Part shown: positions 8,930 to 17,500 of the stretch, piece after piece
Numbering within the stretch: position 1 is the stretch's first letter
Layout of the letters: each line of letters begins with the position of its first letter
Origin: Bacillus changyiensis
GTDB taxonomy: Bacteria; Bacillota; Bacilli; Bacillales; Bacillaceae
Length of the DNA stretch: 64,000 nucleotides
NCBI RefSeq assembly: GCF_027706145.1
Contig: NZ_JAQFWW010000001.1
Location: 620,001 to 684,000 of the forward strand
Direction of reading: 5' to 3'
The notes under the pieces: generated by a model
Seen by the model: only the letters and a program-made list of their open reading frames with translations
What the model was told of the DNA's origin: nothing
Databases searched by the model: none
Translations under genes and position numbers: made by a program

Positions 8930-9130
8930 ATTTAAATTATTCAATTTTTTGTTTAAAACCATATGAAATAGTTTGTGCAACCAGACAAAAAATCTCTTTG
9001 TATAAATTACCATTCGCGTATTGCATTTGACCTTTGACTTTCAATTACCTACATCATTTTTTTATGTAATTTTTAAAATTTCCAGTAAATGTACGGCGTT
9101 GTCTTTTGGTCATGTAGATTCTCCTCACTA
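8930..9130. other. Non-coding stretch
   Basis: AT-rich sequence between the padR operator and the right 56-bp repeat. I see no gene, RNA or convincing remnant in it. Confidence 0.5.
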
Positions 9131-9186
9131 TATGATCTGTAGTCTACTTGACCTTAAAAAATCTGTCCAACTAAGTGTAGCCTATT
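9131..9186. repeat. 56-bp direct repeat, right copy
   Basis: Identical to 7359-7414. Its last base is immediately followed by readable toxin sequence at 9187, which places a breakpoint exactly at the repeat edge. Confidence 0.85.
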
Positions 9187-9318
9187 TATGATTCTAATGG
9201 TCGAGCTATTCGAGATGTTGATTTTACGAACCACGGAAATGCGAAACAACATCCAGATTGGCCACACGAACACATATTTGAATGGAATGAAGATGGTAAA
9301 TTTAAACGCATACCATAA
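9187..9318 (+). pseudogene. Severed C-terminal tail of a polymorphic toxin
   Basis: 43 codons read YDSNGRAIRDVDFTNHGNAK, then HPDWPHEHIFEWNEDGKFKRIP and a stop. The NGRAIRDVDFTNHG and HPHEH pattern is typical of the extreme C-terminus of LXG- and RHS-type secreted toxins. There is no start codon or upstream toxin body: the frame is cut exactly at the 56-bp repeat, with a stop at 9178 inside the repeat. The gene after it, 17 bp downstream, has the size and position of the cognate immunity gene. Confidence 0.65.
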
Positions 9319-9335
9319 AAAAGGAGAGTTTTATA

Positions 9336-9548
9336 ATGAATATTGAAGAGTTTAAAGAAAGAATTGAAATGGGTGAAGAATTTCAGTTCTACTATCTGGA
9401 TGAGAGTTATTGGATAAGCCAGAACGAAAAAGGTCTGTATTTGACAAGAGAAAGCGACAATAATTCCCAATCTTTCAGAACAACAGATGAGCTTTTCGAA
9501 AGAGCAGAAATAGCTAAAAAAAAATTAATGATATTTGGGATGAAATAG
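9336..9548 (+). CDS. Immunity-type protein, C-terminus frameshifted
   Basis: 70 residues, MNIEEFKERIEMGEEFQFYY..., acidic and cytoplasmic, with a good AAGGAGAG site. It follows the toxin tail directly, as immunity genes do. The last residues come from a run of nine A (9516-9524): the frame used gives KKLMIFGMK, while the next frame reads KINDIWDEIDV to a stop at 9557, a more natural ending (relatives I recall end in IWDEI). One base added to the run would restore it. The immunity assignment rests on context; no family name can be given. Confidence 0.55.
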   Translation: MNIEEFKERIEMGEEFQFYYLDESYWISQNEKGLYLTRESDNNSQSFRTTDELFERAEIAKKKLMIFGMK

Positions 9549-9562
9549 ATGTCTAATAAGGA

Positions 9563-9586
9563 GCAGGCATAGCGCCTGCCCTTTTT
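9563..9586 (+). terminator. Terminator after the immunity gene
   Basis: GCAGGC and GCCTGC form a stem around ATAGC (9563-9579), followed by CC and five T. Confidence 0.75.
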
Positions 9587-9694
9587 AAATTACTTTAATT
9601 AACATAAAAACGTTTCATTTTTCGGAATTAACGAAAGCGATTACAAAAAAACACCTTAAAAAGGCAATAAAGTTCATTTTTTTCTCTTGACAAC

Positions 9695-9723
9695 TTGACT
9701 CGTCACTACAAATGGTGTATAGT
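9695..9723 (+). promoter_or_regulatory. sigma-A promoter of cspD
   Basis: TTGACT (9695-9700) and TATAGT (9718-9723) are 17 bp apart. The predicted leader is about 78 nt and contains a TAGCAC-TTT-GTGCTA hairpin shortly before the AGGAGGAT ribosome-binding site, in line with the structured leaders of cold-shock genes. Confidence 0.75.
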
Positions 9724-9807
9724 GAAACCATCATTTAGCATACTATTGTTAGATGATGAAAATTTTTTTTAGCACTTTGTGCTACAGTACTAGGAGGATT
9801 AAGCAAT

Positions 9808-10008
9808 ATGCAAAACGGTAAAGTAAAATGGTTTAACAATGAAAAAGGCTTCGGCTTCATTGAAGTTGAAGGCGGAGACGATGTATTCGTTCATTTCACT
9901 GCTATTGAAGGTGACGGATACAAATCTTTAGAAGAAGGACAAGAAGTTTCTTTCGAAATTGTTGAAGGTAATCGTGGACCTCAAGCATCTAACGTTACAA
10001 AGATTTAA
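9808..10008 (+). CDS. cspD: Cold-shock protein CspD
   Basis: 66 residues forming a single cold-shock OB-fold domain with both RNA-binding motifs, KGFGFIEV (RNP1) and VFVHF (RNP2). It is nearly identical to B. subtilis CspD. It binds single-stranded RNA or DNA and acts as an RNA chaperone in the cytoplasm. The gene is monocistronic, with its own promoter and long leader at 9695-9807 and a bidirectional terminator at 10035-10069. It follows ugtP in B. subtilis too; here about 4.7 kb of accessory DNA has come between them. Confidence 0.97.
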   Translation: MQNGKVKWFNNEKGFGFIEVEGGDDVFVHFTAIEGDGYKSLEEGQEVSFEIVEGNRGPQASNVTKI

Positions 10009-10034
10009 CAGAACGAAGAAAAAAATGAGATTTC

Positions 10035-10069
10035 AAATAGAGGAGAGGCTAATGTAGCCTCTCCTATTT
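10035..10069. terminator. Bidirectional terminator of cspD and the 60-aa gene
   Basis: AGGAGAGGCTA (10041-10051) pairs perfectly with TAGCCTCTCCT (10055-10065) around a 3-nt loop, extended by AAATA/ATTT. It serves the convergent genes on both sides. Confidence 0.85.
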
Positions 10070-10246
10070 GGTTTTGAGCTGAAATTCGACAGCTAATATA
10101 TTCTGTTTTAGTCTCTGTCCCATTTCATCAATATTCTTTTCCAAAGATGGCCGCCCTTTTTTGGCGATTTTAACCAATTGATCTAAATCTCTATATACTT
10201 CTTCAAATGTCTTCTGGAGAACAGTTTTTAATTCATCTTCTTCCAA
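10064..10246 (-). CDS. 60-residue protein, candidate DegR
   Basis: MEEDELKTVLQKTFEEVYRD..., 60 residues, charged and mostly alpha-helical, with no membrane segment. In B. subtilis the gene next to cspD is degR, also 60 codons, whose product stabilises phosphorylated DegU and boosts exoenzyme production. Length and position fit, but I cannot confirm sequence homology from memory, so no symbol is given. A GGGGGTAAGAAG site precedes the ATG at 10246. The coding region shares its last bases with the bidirectional terminator. Confidence 0.6.
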   Translation of the reverse strand: MEEDELKTVLQKTFEEVYRDLDQLVKIAKKGRPSLEKNIDEMGQRLKQNILAVEFQLKTK

Positions 10247-10405
10247 AATCTTCTTACCCCCTTACTGAAGATACCTAAAATAGTAATAAAGGCTTATATT
10301 TTTTCAGGTTCAATAGTTATATCGGATTATTTTTTATATATTTTTCTTTTTTTGCATATAAATTTAATTGTCATGAAGAAGCATTATTGGTGGAGGTGTG
10401 GGGTC

Positions 10406-10576
10406 ATGCTATCAAACCATCCTGATCAGGATTTAATCAGCGAAAACAGCTTGAACTACTTTGCTAAATCAGCTGACCAAACGATTCAAGATGCTAGAGA
10501 CTGATCTGAAAGCCATCAGTTGCAAACTTTTGATGAAGACTTTGTAAAACAGCGTTGTCACAGTTACAAAAACTAA
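10406..10576 (+). pseudogene. YpzA-like small protein with premature stop
   Basis: ATG at 10406 follows GGAGGTGTGGGG and opens MLSNHPDQDLISENSLNYFA, ending after DQTIQDARD at a TGA (10502). The same frame continues SESHQLQTFDEDFVKQ to 10576. This resembles the conserved pattern of small YpzA-type proteins in which ...DAREL is followed by SES..L...D.EFVKQ. The site occupies the ypzA position between the degR-like gene and ypeQ. I read it as a recently broken gene; alternatively a 32-residue peptide is made. Confidence 0.5.
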
Positions 10577-10605
10577 AAAAACCGCAGTTCGCGGTTTTTA
10601 GTTTT
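10575..10605. terminator. Bidirectional terminator before ypeQ
   Basis: AAAAAACCGC and GCGGTTTTTA form a stem with a 5-nt loop, with A-tract and T-tract on the two sides. It lies between the YpzA-like remnant and the end of ypeQ. Confidence 0.8.
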
Positions 10606-10783
10606 TATTCATTAACACTTCACCAAAAGTACGGAGTTTTTCACCAACTGTACATTTTGTGATACAGAACGTATGAGCATATGTTTTTCCGTGTTCTTTT
10701 CGGAAGTGTTTCTTAATAAAACACCCTTCACAGTAGCTGTCTTGTAAGTCTGTTAATTCTTTAAAGATCTCCTTCTTATCCAA
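10598..10783 (-). CDS. ypeQ: Small zinc-finger protein YpeQ
   Basis: 61 residues with a CxxC...H...CxxxC arrangement: CEGCFIKKHFRKEHG followed by HTFCITKCTVGEKL. This is the zf-C2HCIx2C type of small zinc-finger protein, matching B. subtilis YpeQ in size. Function unknown; zinc-dependent nucleic-acid or protein binding is possible. It lies 15 bp downstream of ypeP on the same strand and is probably co-transcribed with it. Confidence 0.8.
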   Translation of the reverse strand: MDKKEIFKELTDLQDSYCEGCFIKKHFRKEHGKTYAHTFCITKCTVGEKLRTFGEVLMNKN

Positions 10784-10798
10784 AAGTTTTCATCTCCG

Positions 10799-11458
10799 TT
10801 ATTGATCTAATTTAACACTACTTTCTACCAATTTATGCTCGAAAATTTTCCTAGCAAGTTGATCGGCTTCTTTATTTTCGCTACGGCTGATTTGTATATA
10901 GGTTGGCGAAAGTTTCAATTGTTGCAGCTGTCGTTCAATTTTATCCAACCAGTTTGTGTGGATAGGATCATAACAAGGCCAGTTTCCCTCCAACTGATTT
11001 AATACGACAAGCGAGTCACCTTTAATAACAACTGAGTTTCGGCCTGCTCCAAGATCTCTTAACTCATTTAACGCTTCATAAAGTGCAGCGTATTCAGCTT
11101 CATTATTAGTTGTCAGGCGAAAGCTCTTGTTTTTTCTTAAACGATATCTTTCCCCGTTAAGAGAATAATAAATGACAATACCTAAACCTGCAAGTTGACT
11201 CTCTTTATCATAGCTTCCGTCAAAAAATACTGTGATTTCATCTGGTTCGTGTGCTAACTCTTCCTTCAGTTTTTCCAGTTCTTTCAGTGTCCAGATGCTA
11301 CCTTTCTCATCCTCAAACTCAAGCTCATGAATATACGGACTCCGAGAAAGCTCACGACCTATTATGACGGTTTCATTTGTTTCTAGCCAATCATCCGCCG
11401 TAAAATGAACATTTGGCGTTGCCTTCATATTGATTTTCATTCTGATTCTAAGCTTCAT
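10799..11458 (-). CDS. ypeP: RNase H-like protein YpeP
   Basis: 219 residues. The first 70 form an N-terminal extension (DDWLETNETVIIGRELSRSP); the rest is an RNase H (rvt_3) fold. The acidic catalytic set is visible: VFFDGSYD, NNEAEYAALYEAL, VIKGDS and SENKEADQLARK. It may cleave RNA in RNA-DNA hybrids, although the B. subtilis relatives are reported weak or inactive. AAGGTGAT precedes ATG 11458. It diverges from ypdP, and a second RNase H-like gene (ypdQ) lies next to ypdP. Confidence 0.8.
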   Translation of the reverse strand: MKLRIRMKINMKATPNVHFTADDWLETNETVIIGRELSRSPYIHELEFEDEKGSIWTLKELEKLKEELAHEPDEITVFFDGSYDKESQLAGLGIVIYYSLNGERYRLRKNKSFRLTTNNEAEYAALYEALNELRDLGAGRNSVVIKGDSLVVLNQLEGNWPCYDPIHTNWLDKIERQLQQLKLSPTYIQISRSENKEADQLARKIFEHKLVESSVKLDQ

Positions 11459-11471
11459 AACATCACCTTTA

Positions 11472-11481
11472 TTATGCTATA
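11472..11481 (+). promoter_or_regulatory. Extended -10 promoter of ypdP
   Basis: ATGCTATAAT is an extended -10 (TGC plus TATAAT) 48 bp before the ypdP start. No strong -35 is seen. No preQ1 riboswitch fold is apparent in the short leader. Confidence 0.5.
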
Positions 11482-11528
11482 ATCAAATCGGTCTTGACTC
11501 AGTTTATTTTAGAAAGGAAGTAGCTTTT

Positions 11529-12230
11529 TTGTTTAACGAAATACTGTGGGTTAGTTTAGCGATTATCGTTTTTATCATTGTTCTTTTCTTTTTCAAGCAG
11601 TTTGGCAAAACCGGCTTATTCGTCTGGATTGGATTTGCAACTGTTGCAGCTAATCTTGAGGTCGGTAAAACGGTCGAGATTTTCGGCTTAACATCAACGC
11701 TTGGTAATATTATGTACGGCAGCGTTTTTTTTGCAACAGATGTCATAAATGAAAGATATGGAAAAAAAGATGCAAAAAAGGCTGTCTCACTTGGTTTTTT
11801 CATTCTAATTAGTTTGACTGCCGTTATGCAGGGCGCCCTTCTGTTTAAACCTCATCCGTCAGATATTGCACAACCGGCTTTGGAAACGATTTTTGGTTTT
11901 ATGCCGCGCATCGTCCTTGGTAGCCTGCTTGCCTATATCATCAGCCAAACAGTTGATGTTTATGTATATTCTTGGATTAGACGATTATTTCCTTCAGATC
12001 GTGCACTTTGGCTACGTAATAATGGTAGCACGGCTGTCAGTCAGATTTTCGATACGCTGATTTTTACAAGTGTTGCATTTTTAGGAACATACCCATTTGC
12101 TATATGGATCGAGATTTTTATCACAACATATGTATTTAAATTTGTTGTGGCCCTTTTTGCAACTCCATATGCATATTTGGCTAAAAGAATGACACCACTG
12201 GATGAAAGGAGTGAAAGGGATGCCGCTTGA
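11529..12230 (+). CDS. ypdP: Queuosine precursor (preQ0/preQ1) transporter, YpdP
   Basis: 233 residues from TTG 11529, placed after AAAGGAAG; the longer open frame from 11430 overlaps the promoter. The protein is a VUT-family (YhhQ-like) integral membrane transporter with about six helices, containing [31 protein letters not shown] and [19 protein letters not shown]. Family members take up 7-deazaguanine precursors for tRNA queuosine. It overlaps ypdQ by 11 bp. Confidence 0.85.
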   Translation: MFNEILWVSLAIIVFIIVLFFFKQFGKTGLFVWIGFATVAANLEVGKTVEIFGLTSTLGNIMYGSVFFATDVINERYGKKDAKKAVSLGFFILISLTAVMQGALLFKPHPSDIAQPALETIFGFMPRIVLGSLLAYIISQTVDVYVYSWIRRLFPSDRALWLRNNGSTAVSQIFDTLIFTSVAFLGTYPFAIWIEIFITTYVFKFVVALFATPYAYLAKRMTPLDERSERDAA

Positions 12231-12618
12231 AGTCTATATTGATGGAGCAAGCTCTGGTGATCCCGGTCTGAGCGGACTTGGTATTTTTATTAAAAATGGA
12301 GAAAAATCAGAGTCTTTTTCCATTCCTGCTGGTCGTCTAAGTAACCATGAAGCTGAATTCTCGGCACTGATTCAGGGTATGAAGCTTTGCATTGAAAGGG
12401 ATTATCCCATTGTTTCATTTCGTACCGATTCCGAAATCGTTGAACGCGCAACAGATTTAGAATTTGTCAAAAATCAAACATTTAAGCCATATCTAGAAGA
12501 GATTATCAGCTTAAAGAAAGCTTTTGAATTATTCTTTATTAAGTGGATTCCCTCAAAAGAAAACCAAGTAGCCGATAAGTTGGCTAAAAAAGCAATTTTA
12601 CTAAATCATCCAGAGTAA
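12220..12618 (+). CDS. ypdQ: RNase HI-like protein YpdQ
   Basis: 132 residues from ATG 12220 ([20 protein letters not shown]), with GGAGTGAAAGG upstream; the size equals B. subtilis YpdQ. The RNase HI core is present: [46 protein letters not shown]. The third acidic residue lies in TDS as expected. The basic handle region is missing, as in the inactive or weak B. subtilis proteins. The start lies inside ypdP, suggesting translational coupling. Confidence 0.85.
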   Translation: MPLEVYIDGASSGDPGLSGLGIFIKNGEKSESFSIPAGRLSNHEAEFSALIQGMKLCIERDYPIVSFRTDSEIVERATDLEFVKNQTFKPYLEEIISLKKAFELFFIKWIPSKENQVADKLAKKAILLNHPE

Positions 12619-12660
12619 AGTTACCCTGATTGGTTCATGATAAAGTATGAGGTGATACAT

Positions 12661-12798
12661 GTGGAAAAACAACAACCTACTGGCAAAGGTCGTCTGACCG
12701 GCGGTGTGACACCACAGGGAGAAATATACATGAACGAACATAAAGATCCGAAAACCGAACTTGAAAACCGAGCCAAAAAAAGCAATACAAAACGTTAG
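12661..12798 (+). CDS. sspL: Small acid-soluble spore protein SspL
   Basis: 45 residues from GTG 12661: MEKQQPTGKGRLTGGVTPQG...DPKTELENRAKKSNTKR. The KGRLTGGVTPQG and DPKTELE.RAKKSNTKR blocks are the diagnostic parts of SspL. A GAGGTGAT site lies 6 bp upstream; the ATG at 12659 is out of frame. Minor SASPs are made in the forespore under sigma-G, and a weak sigma-G-like pair (GAGTAA/CATGATA) can be seen at about 12616-12644. It is missed by length filters but clearly real. Confidence 0.93.
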   Translation: MEKQQPTGKGRLTGGVTPQGEIYMNEHKDPKTELENRAKKSNTKR

Positions 12799-12830
12799 AG
12801 AGATCGATATTAGCCGATCTCTCTTCTTTT
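12798..12830. terminator. Bidirectional terminator between sspL and ypcP
   Basis: GAGAGATCG (12798-12806) pairs with CGATCTCTC (12815-12823), followed by TTCTTTT. It overlaps the sspL stop codon and the last codons of ypcP. Confidence 0.8.
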
Positions 12831-13697
12831 CATTTGCAATAGCAGTGGTTCAATTCCTCTGATCTGATGCAGTTTTAACATTTTTCCAGCCCTGTCATGT
12901 GATAATTCAAAAAGCGCCTCTTCCAATGAAAAAGAAACTGGAACATCACATTTGATTTCAGCGAGTATTCTAGATAGTTTTAAATCTTCAAGGTTTTCGG
13001 TGATTTTCTTTTGTTGAGCTTTTGTTAACTGATCAATATTCTCAAGCAGCTGTTCAATCGTTGAATATTCTTTGATCAGTTTATAGGCTGTTTTTTCACC
13101 AATTCCTTTAACACCTGGATAATTATCGCTCGTATCCCCCATTAATGCTTTCACATCAATTAAGGCTGCTGGCTGGATTCCTGTTTCTTCTGTAAATATT
13201 TCCTTTGTATACAGCTTATAATTGCCGATCCCTTTTTGCATCAGTGCAACTTGAACAGCATCAGTCAAAAGTTGAAGTAAATCTTTATCACCGGTAACGA
13301 CTGTAATGTCCGCTTCATCTTTACATAATAATGCAAGCGTACCGATACAATCATCCGCCTCAAATCCAGTCATCCCAATATTCGTAATACCTAACTCTGA
13401 TGCAGCTTTTTTCGCAAGATCAAATTGAGGAATTAATTCAAGTGGTGGCTCGCCACGGTTTGCTTTATAATTCTGATATAGATCATTACGATAGGTCTTT
13501 TTACCCATATCCCAACAACATACAATATGACTTGGTTCAAAAACGGTGATGGCAGTCAGCAAATGTTTCATAAAACCGTGAACCCCATTTGTGGGAACCC
13601 CTTGATCATTAATCATAAAATTGCGGTGCACTGCCGTCGCGTAAAACGAGCGGAACAGTAGAGCCATCCCGTCAACTAGTAGCAAATTCTTTTTCAT
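12810..13697 (-). CDS. ypcP: 5'-3' exonuclease / flap nuclease YpcP
   Basis: 295 residues of the FEN/PolA 5'-nuclease superfamily without a polymerase part. Metal-binding acidic clusters are visible: LLLVDGMALLFRSFY, TGFEADDCIGTLA, VVTGDKDLLQL and the helix-3-turn segment LMGDTSDNYPGVKGIGEKTAYKLI. In B. subtilis this enzyme helps remove RNA primers from Okazaki fragments alongside PolA. The start is ATG 13697 with AAAGGAAG upstream. Convergent to sspL. Confidence 0.93.
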   Translation of the reverse strand: MKKNLLLVDGMALLFRSFYATAVHRNFMINDQGVPTNGVHGFMKHLLTAITVFEPSHIVCCWDMGKKTYRNDLYQNYKANRGEPPLELIPQFDLAKKAASELGITNIGMTGFEADDCIGTLALLCKDEADITVVTGDKDLLQLLTDAVQVALMQKGIGNYKLYTKEIFTEETGIQPAALIDVKALMGDTSDNYPGVKGIGEKTAYKLIKEYSTIEQLLENIDQLTKAQQKKITENLEDLKLSRILAEIKCDVPVSFSLEEALFELSHDRAGKMLKLHQIRGIEPLLLQMKRREIG

Positions 13698-13944
13698 CTA
13701 AGAAACTTCCTTTCATCTCATCCATACAATGCACCTATTGTATCACAGGTAAAAAATGATGAAAATAGCGAAACAGACACACGCTTCCCCCCTGCTCTCC
13801 AAGATCAGCTTCTAAACGAACCTTATTCAATCGAGTTGATCGACTAATTCTAAAGCGGTGTAGTCCGCTAATACCAGGGTCATTTATTTTAAGTCAGTCT
13901 CAAGTATCGATAACCATATTGCACAAATTCATAAAAAGATAAAC

Positions 13945-13992
13945 AGCTTGTCGATCAAAGCCAGGTTTATGACTTTGTCAACAAGCTGTTTT
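13945..13992 (-). terminator. Terminator of the gamma-SASP-like gene
   Basis: AAACAGCTTG and CAAGCTGTTT form the outer stem, with CAAAG/CTTTG inside. On the minus strand it is followed by ATCTTTTT. The remaining stretch up to ypcP (13698-13944) shows no gene. Confidence 0.75.
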
Positions 13993-14139
13993 TTATTGTT
14001 GTTTTTTCTTACTTGAGATCATTTTCGCTGCTTCCATTTGTGCATAGGATTCAGTGGAAAACTCCGTGTTAAAACCATTTTTCTGTTTAGCATTATTATT
14101 TCGCTGAGCATTTGCATTACCAAGTTTCGTTCTTCCCAT
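13993..14139 (-). CDS. Small spore-protein-like gene (gamma-SASP-like)
   Basis: 48 residues: MGRTKLGNANAQRNNNAKQK followed by NGFNTEFSTESYAQMEAAKM. The Asn/Gln-rich composition and the FNTEFSTESYAQ segment resemble the TEFASETNAQ repeat of gamma-type small acid-soluble spore proteins (SspE), here in one copy. AGGAGGTGAAGG stands 5 bp before the ATG at 14139 and a strong terminator follows, so the gene is very likely real although short. Its assignment as a spore protein is by resemblance only. Confidence 0.65.
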   Translation of the reverse strand: MGRTKLGNANAQRNNNAKQKNGFNTEFSTESYAQMEAAKMISSKKKQQ

Positions 14140-14216
14140 TATCCTTCACCTCCTATGGGGGGTCAGGCATATTTTTTACATAAAACCCTGAAATGACTCA
14201 CGGAAGGATCAACCAG

Positions 14217-14474
14217 CTAGACTCGGTTGACATATTCGATCACCATTTCTTTAGTAACAAGCCGCCGCTTTGGGACAATTCCTTTTGCAGCTAGCTCATT
14301 CATCTTCTGTGTAATGTGATTGATTCCGTCTGTTGTAAATAATTCATTTCTTTTACACTTTGCTACAACTTCTTCAATTGCAGCTTCTCTCGCCTCTTCC
14401 AACTTGAGAAACTCTTGAATATGTTGGTGCTGTTTTTTCGAATGTGCAGTAATCGCTTCATGAACGTTTGTCAT
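14217..14474 (-). CDS. ypbS: DUF2533 protein YpbS
   Basis: 85 residues, highly charged and helical: MTNVHEAITAHSKKQHQHIQ..., with FTTDGINHITQKMNELA and TKEMVIEYVNRV. This matches the small DUF2533 protein YpbS encoded beside ypbR (dynA) in B. subtilis. Function unknown. It lies 37 bp downstream of dynA on the same strand and probably shares its transcript. Confidence 0.75.
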   Translation of the reverse strand: MTNVHEAITAHSKKQHQHIQEFLKLEEAREAAIEEVVAKCKRNELFTTDGINHITQKMNELAAKGIVPKRRLVTKEMVIEYVNRV

Positions 14475-14511
14475 CTTCGCTTCTTAAACCCCTTCTTTTT
14501 TATTTAGTCTA

Positions 14512-17500
14512 TCATACCTTTATCAGCTGTTCTTGATATTCTTTTGCTGCTATGTATGCTTTTTCAATTTTTTCTCCTTCATCACTGTTTAATGGCTCAA
14601 GAAAATAACTTTCTTTTTGCTTCGCAATTTGTGCCATCGCTGTTTGAGTGACCATCTGTTGTAAGTTCTCAGCTCTTTGTTTGCAGCGGTCTAACAGCAC
14701 CTGCCTTTCAGATTTGAACCAATCGTCTGTCATTTTTTTAAGTCTTGCTGTAAGTGCATCAATCAACACAGCTTTTCCGTTTTGTTGAAAAAACGCTTTT
14801 CCTGTTCGGTATTTTTTTAGTTCGTCTGCAAATGTCTCAATTCCGATCGAAACTTCCGCTTGTTCCTCATCTTCTTTATCCTGTGATTCAATTGTGAGAT
14901 GGAACGAAAAGTAACGATTATCGTTTTGTTGTTCTGTGACACTTATCCATTGTTCATCAGCATATTTGATCATCATGTTTGCGACTCGGATATCAAGAGC
15001 TTTTAATTCTTGAATGAATTCGAATTCGTACTCTTTCAAACAGTTTTTTACAGTATGTTGTAGATTAGCCTGCCAATGACCATTTTGTAGTCCCGGGTGG
15101 ATCTCAGCTTTAAACAAGTCATGAGCATAAAAGAAAAGGCGTTGCTGAATATAATAACATTGTTCTTTTATGTCCTTTTCCGTCATTAAAAAAACAAAAT
15201 CGTCTAATTTGGCCGCTAATATAGCTGACCTGGCAGCTTCATAAGCTTTTTCAATTTGTTTTTTTTCTTCGTCTGCCTCTTGAACAGAGCGATGTAAAGA
15301 GCGATGTAAATGAAAAATCGTTTCACATAGTTTTTTTCCTTCATAAATGAGCTGATCGAGAGCGGCTTTTGTTAACCCTTTTTCAATAAAACATGACAGG
15401 TCATGACGCAATCGGCTGAAATCATTATAAGGCACAGTTGTTCCGGTTAGCTCTTGTTTGCTTGAGACATGGTAGATTTGCGGATGTTGAATACCCTGTT
15501 TTAAAAGTTCGCCCTTAACATATTCTTCAACTGTTGCTAATTCATCAGAACTTTTCGCTAAGTCCGTCGCATTTAAAACAAAAAACATTTTATCCATGCT
15601 GAAAGCATCTTTGATCAATCCAAGTTTATGTAAAAAGGAGCGATCCGCTTTTGAAAAAGCGTGCTGGTAATATGTTAAATAAAGAAGGGCATCAGCTTCG
15701 TTCATATATTGAAAAGCCACTTCCGAATGGCGCTTATTCATACTTCCTGCGCCTGGTGTATCAACAATTGTAATCCCTTTGTTTGTCATTGGTGTTTGTA
15801 AATAAACAATCACTTCACGAACGGCACAAGCTGTCTTTTCATCAACAGCGTATTGTTGGAGTTGATCGACAGGTATTGTCAGTGTATTCTGATTGATGAT
15901 ATCGTCTTGAAAACGGCTGTATGCTTCAAGCATATGTTCTGTAAGTAGATGCTGTTCTCGATCAAGCCTACCTTTTCTTAAGAGGTGTTGAAGCTGTTCA
16001 GAAAACGTTCGTCCTTTTGCTTTCACCATTTTTCCATCTAAAAGCTGATTCAATTCTGTCATCAACTCGGTTTCTGTTTTAAAGACAACATCAGCCGTAC
16101 CATCCCTTTTCGTAGCTGATGGTTTGGTGACTTTATTAATTGTTGCAGTCGTCGGTGTTGGTGAAGATGGGAGCACTTTTTTTCCGCAAAGTGCATTGAC
16201 AAATGAAGATTTGCCCGAACTAAAGGCTCCAAAAAGAGCCAATGTAAACTTCCTTGATTGAAATCGTTCAATTTTTTCAAGAAACTCCTCTCTTTGTTTT
16301 TTTAAAATCGGAATATCTTGTAATTGTTGTGTAAATTCAATAAACAAGCTGATATATTCGGACATACTCTTTATCTCGATAGATCCTTTTTCTGTATGGA
16401 TTGGTTCCTGATAGAACGCAGTAGAATCAGTTCGTTTTATTTCAAGCGGATCTTGCAAGCTGTCTTTTTTTAGGATAAACCAGTCGGCAGCAACGGTCTC
16501 TCCGCTTACATCGGCTTTCCAGATCTTTTTCAGATGAGCTGCCTTTTCATGCAACTGTAGCTGCTCTTTGAGGACGATAAGCTTTCCTTTTTCATGTTCA
16601 TATTCTTTTTTGAGAATAGTCGTTTTTTGTCCTTCTTTCTCATTCACAAGTTGATAAAATCGTTCGATAAAAACTTGAGCATTGATTTTCACAGTTCTCC
16701 TTATGTTGTCTGCCAATTCTTTTGTATAATTTAAGACATACTCTGGAGAAAAAGTTGCCCCTTTCTTTAGTGGCTTCACTAAATCGTCTTCAGTCATTTT
16801 TGTACTAAAATTCAGCAGATTCGTCAAAAAATCGCCATTTTTCATTTCATACTGTTGTGCAAATGTTTTAAATGTCTCAATGATATGCCAGTCGATCTCA
16901 GCTTGAACTCTTTTCTGGACATCTTGAAGAAGGGTATCTTGTCGTTTTTGTTTTTCTTCACGTGTTTTTGTTTTAGAAAAGAGAAAGCCTTTTTTAAAGC
17001 TTTTTTCATTAGCCTCTAAAAAAGCTTTGGCATATTCTCTCATCTCAAACGGTGTTAAATTTGCATTATCGATAATGGATTTTATTTCTTTATTGATATG
17101 TGATTCTACGGTTTTCTTAATCGCTTCCTTATCTTTTAACTGAACCTCTAAAGCCGCCAATTTTTTTGTTAAAGCCGCCATTTTCTCAAGCAGTTCATCA
17201 TCTGTATTATGAATAAGCATTTCAATATGTTCATTCAATATGTCAGACACTTTTTGTTCCGTATTTGTCAAGAGCTGTTGTTCAGCTTGAGTTTGGAGGT
17301 GAGTCAATATTTCCTGAAGTTGTTTTAAATCATTCAGCTGATGATTTATGTCTGTGGCAGAAGTAAAAAAAAGCTGATCAGCCGTGATCCCTTCTTTAAG
17401 TAGCATATCAACAACCTGTTTTTTGTAGACTTGAAAATCTGTCTCACTTTCATCATGACGGTCAACTTGGTTGATAATGCAGTATATATTCGGGATTTTC

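Noticed and set aside
11482..11528. preQ1 riboswitch before ypdP
   Set aside because: No C-rich hairpin plus A-rich tail typical of preQ1 aptamers is seen in the short leader.
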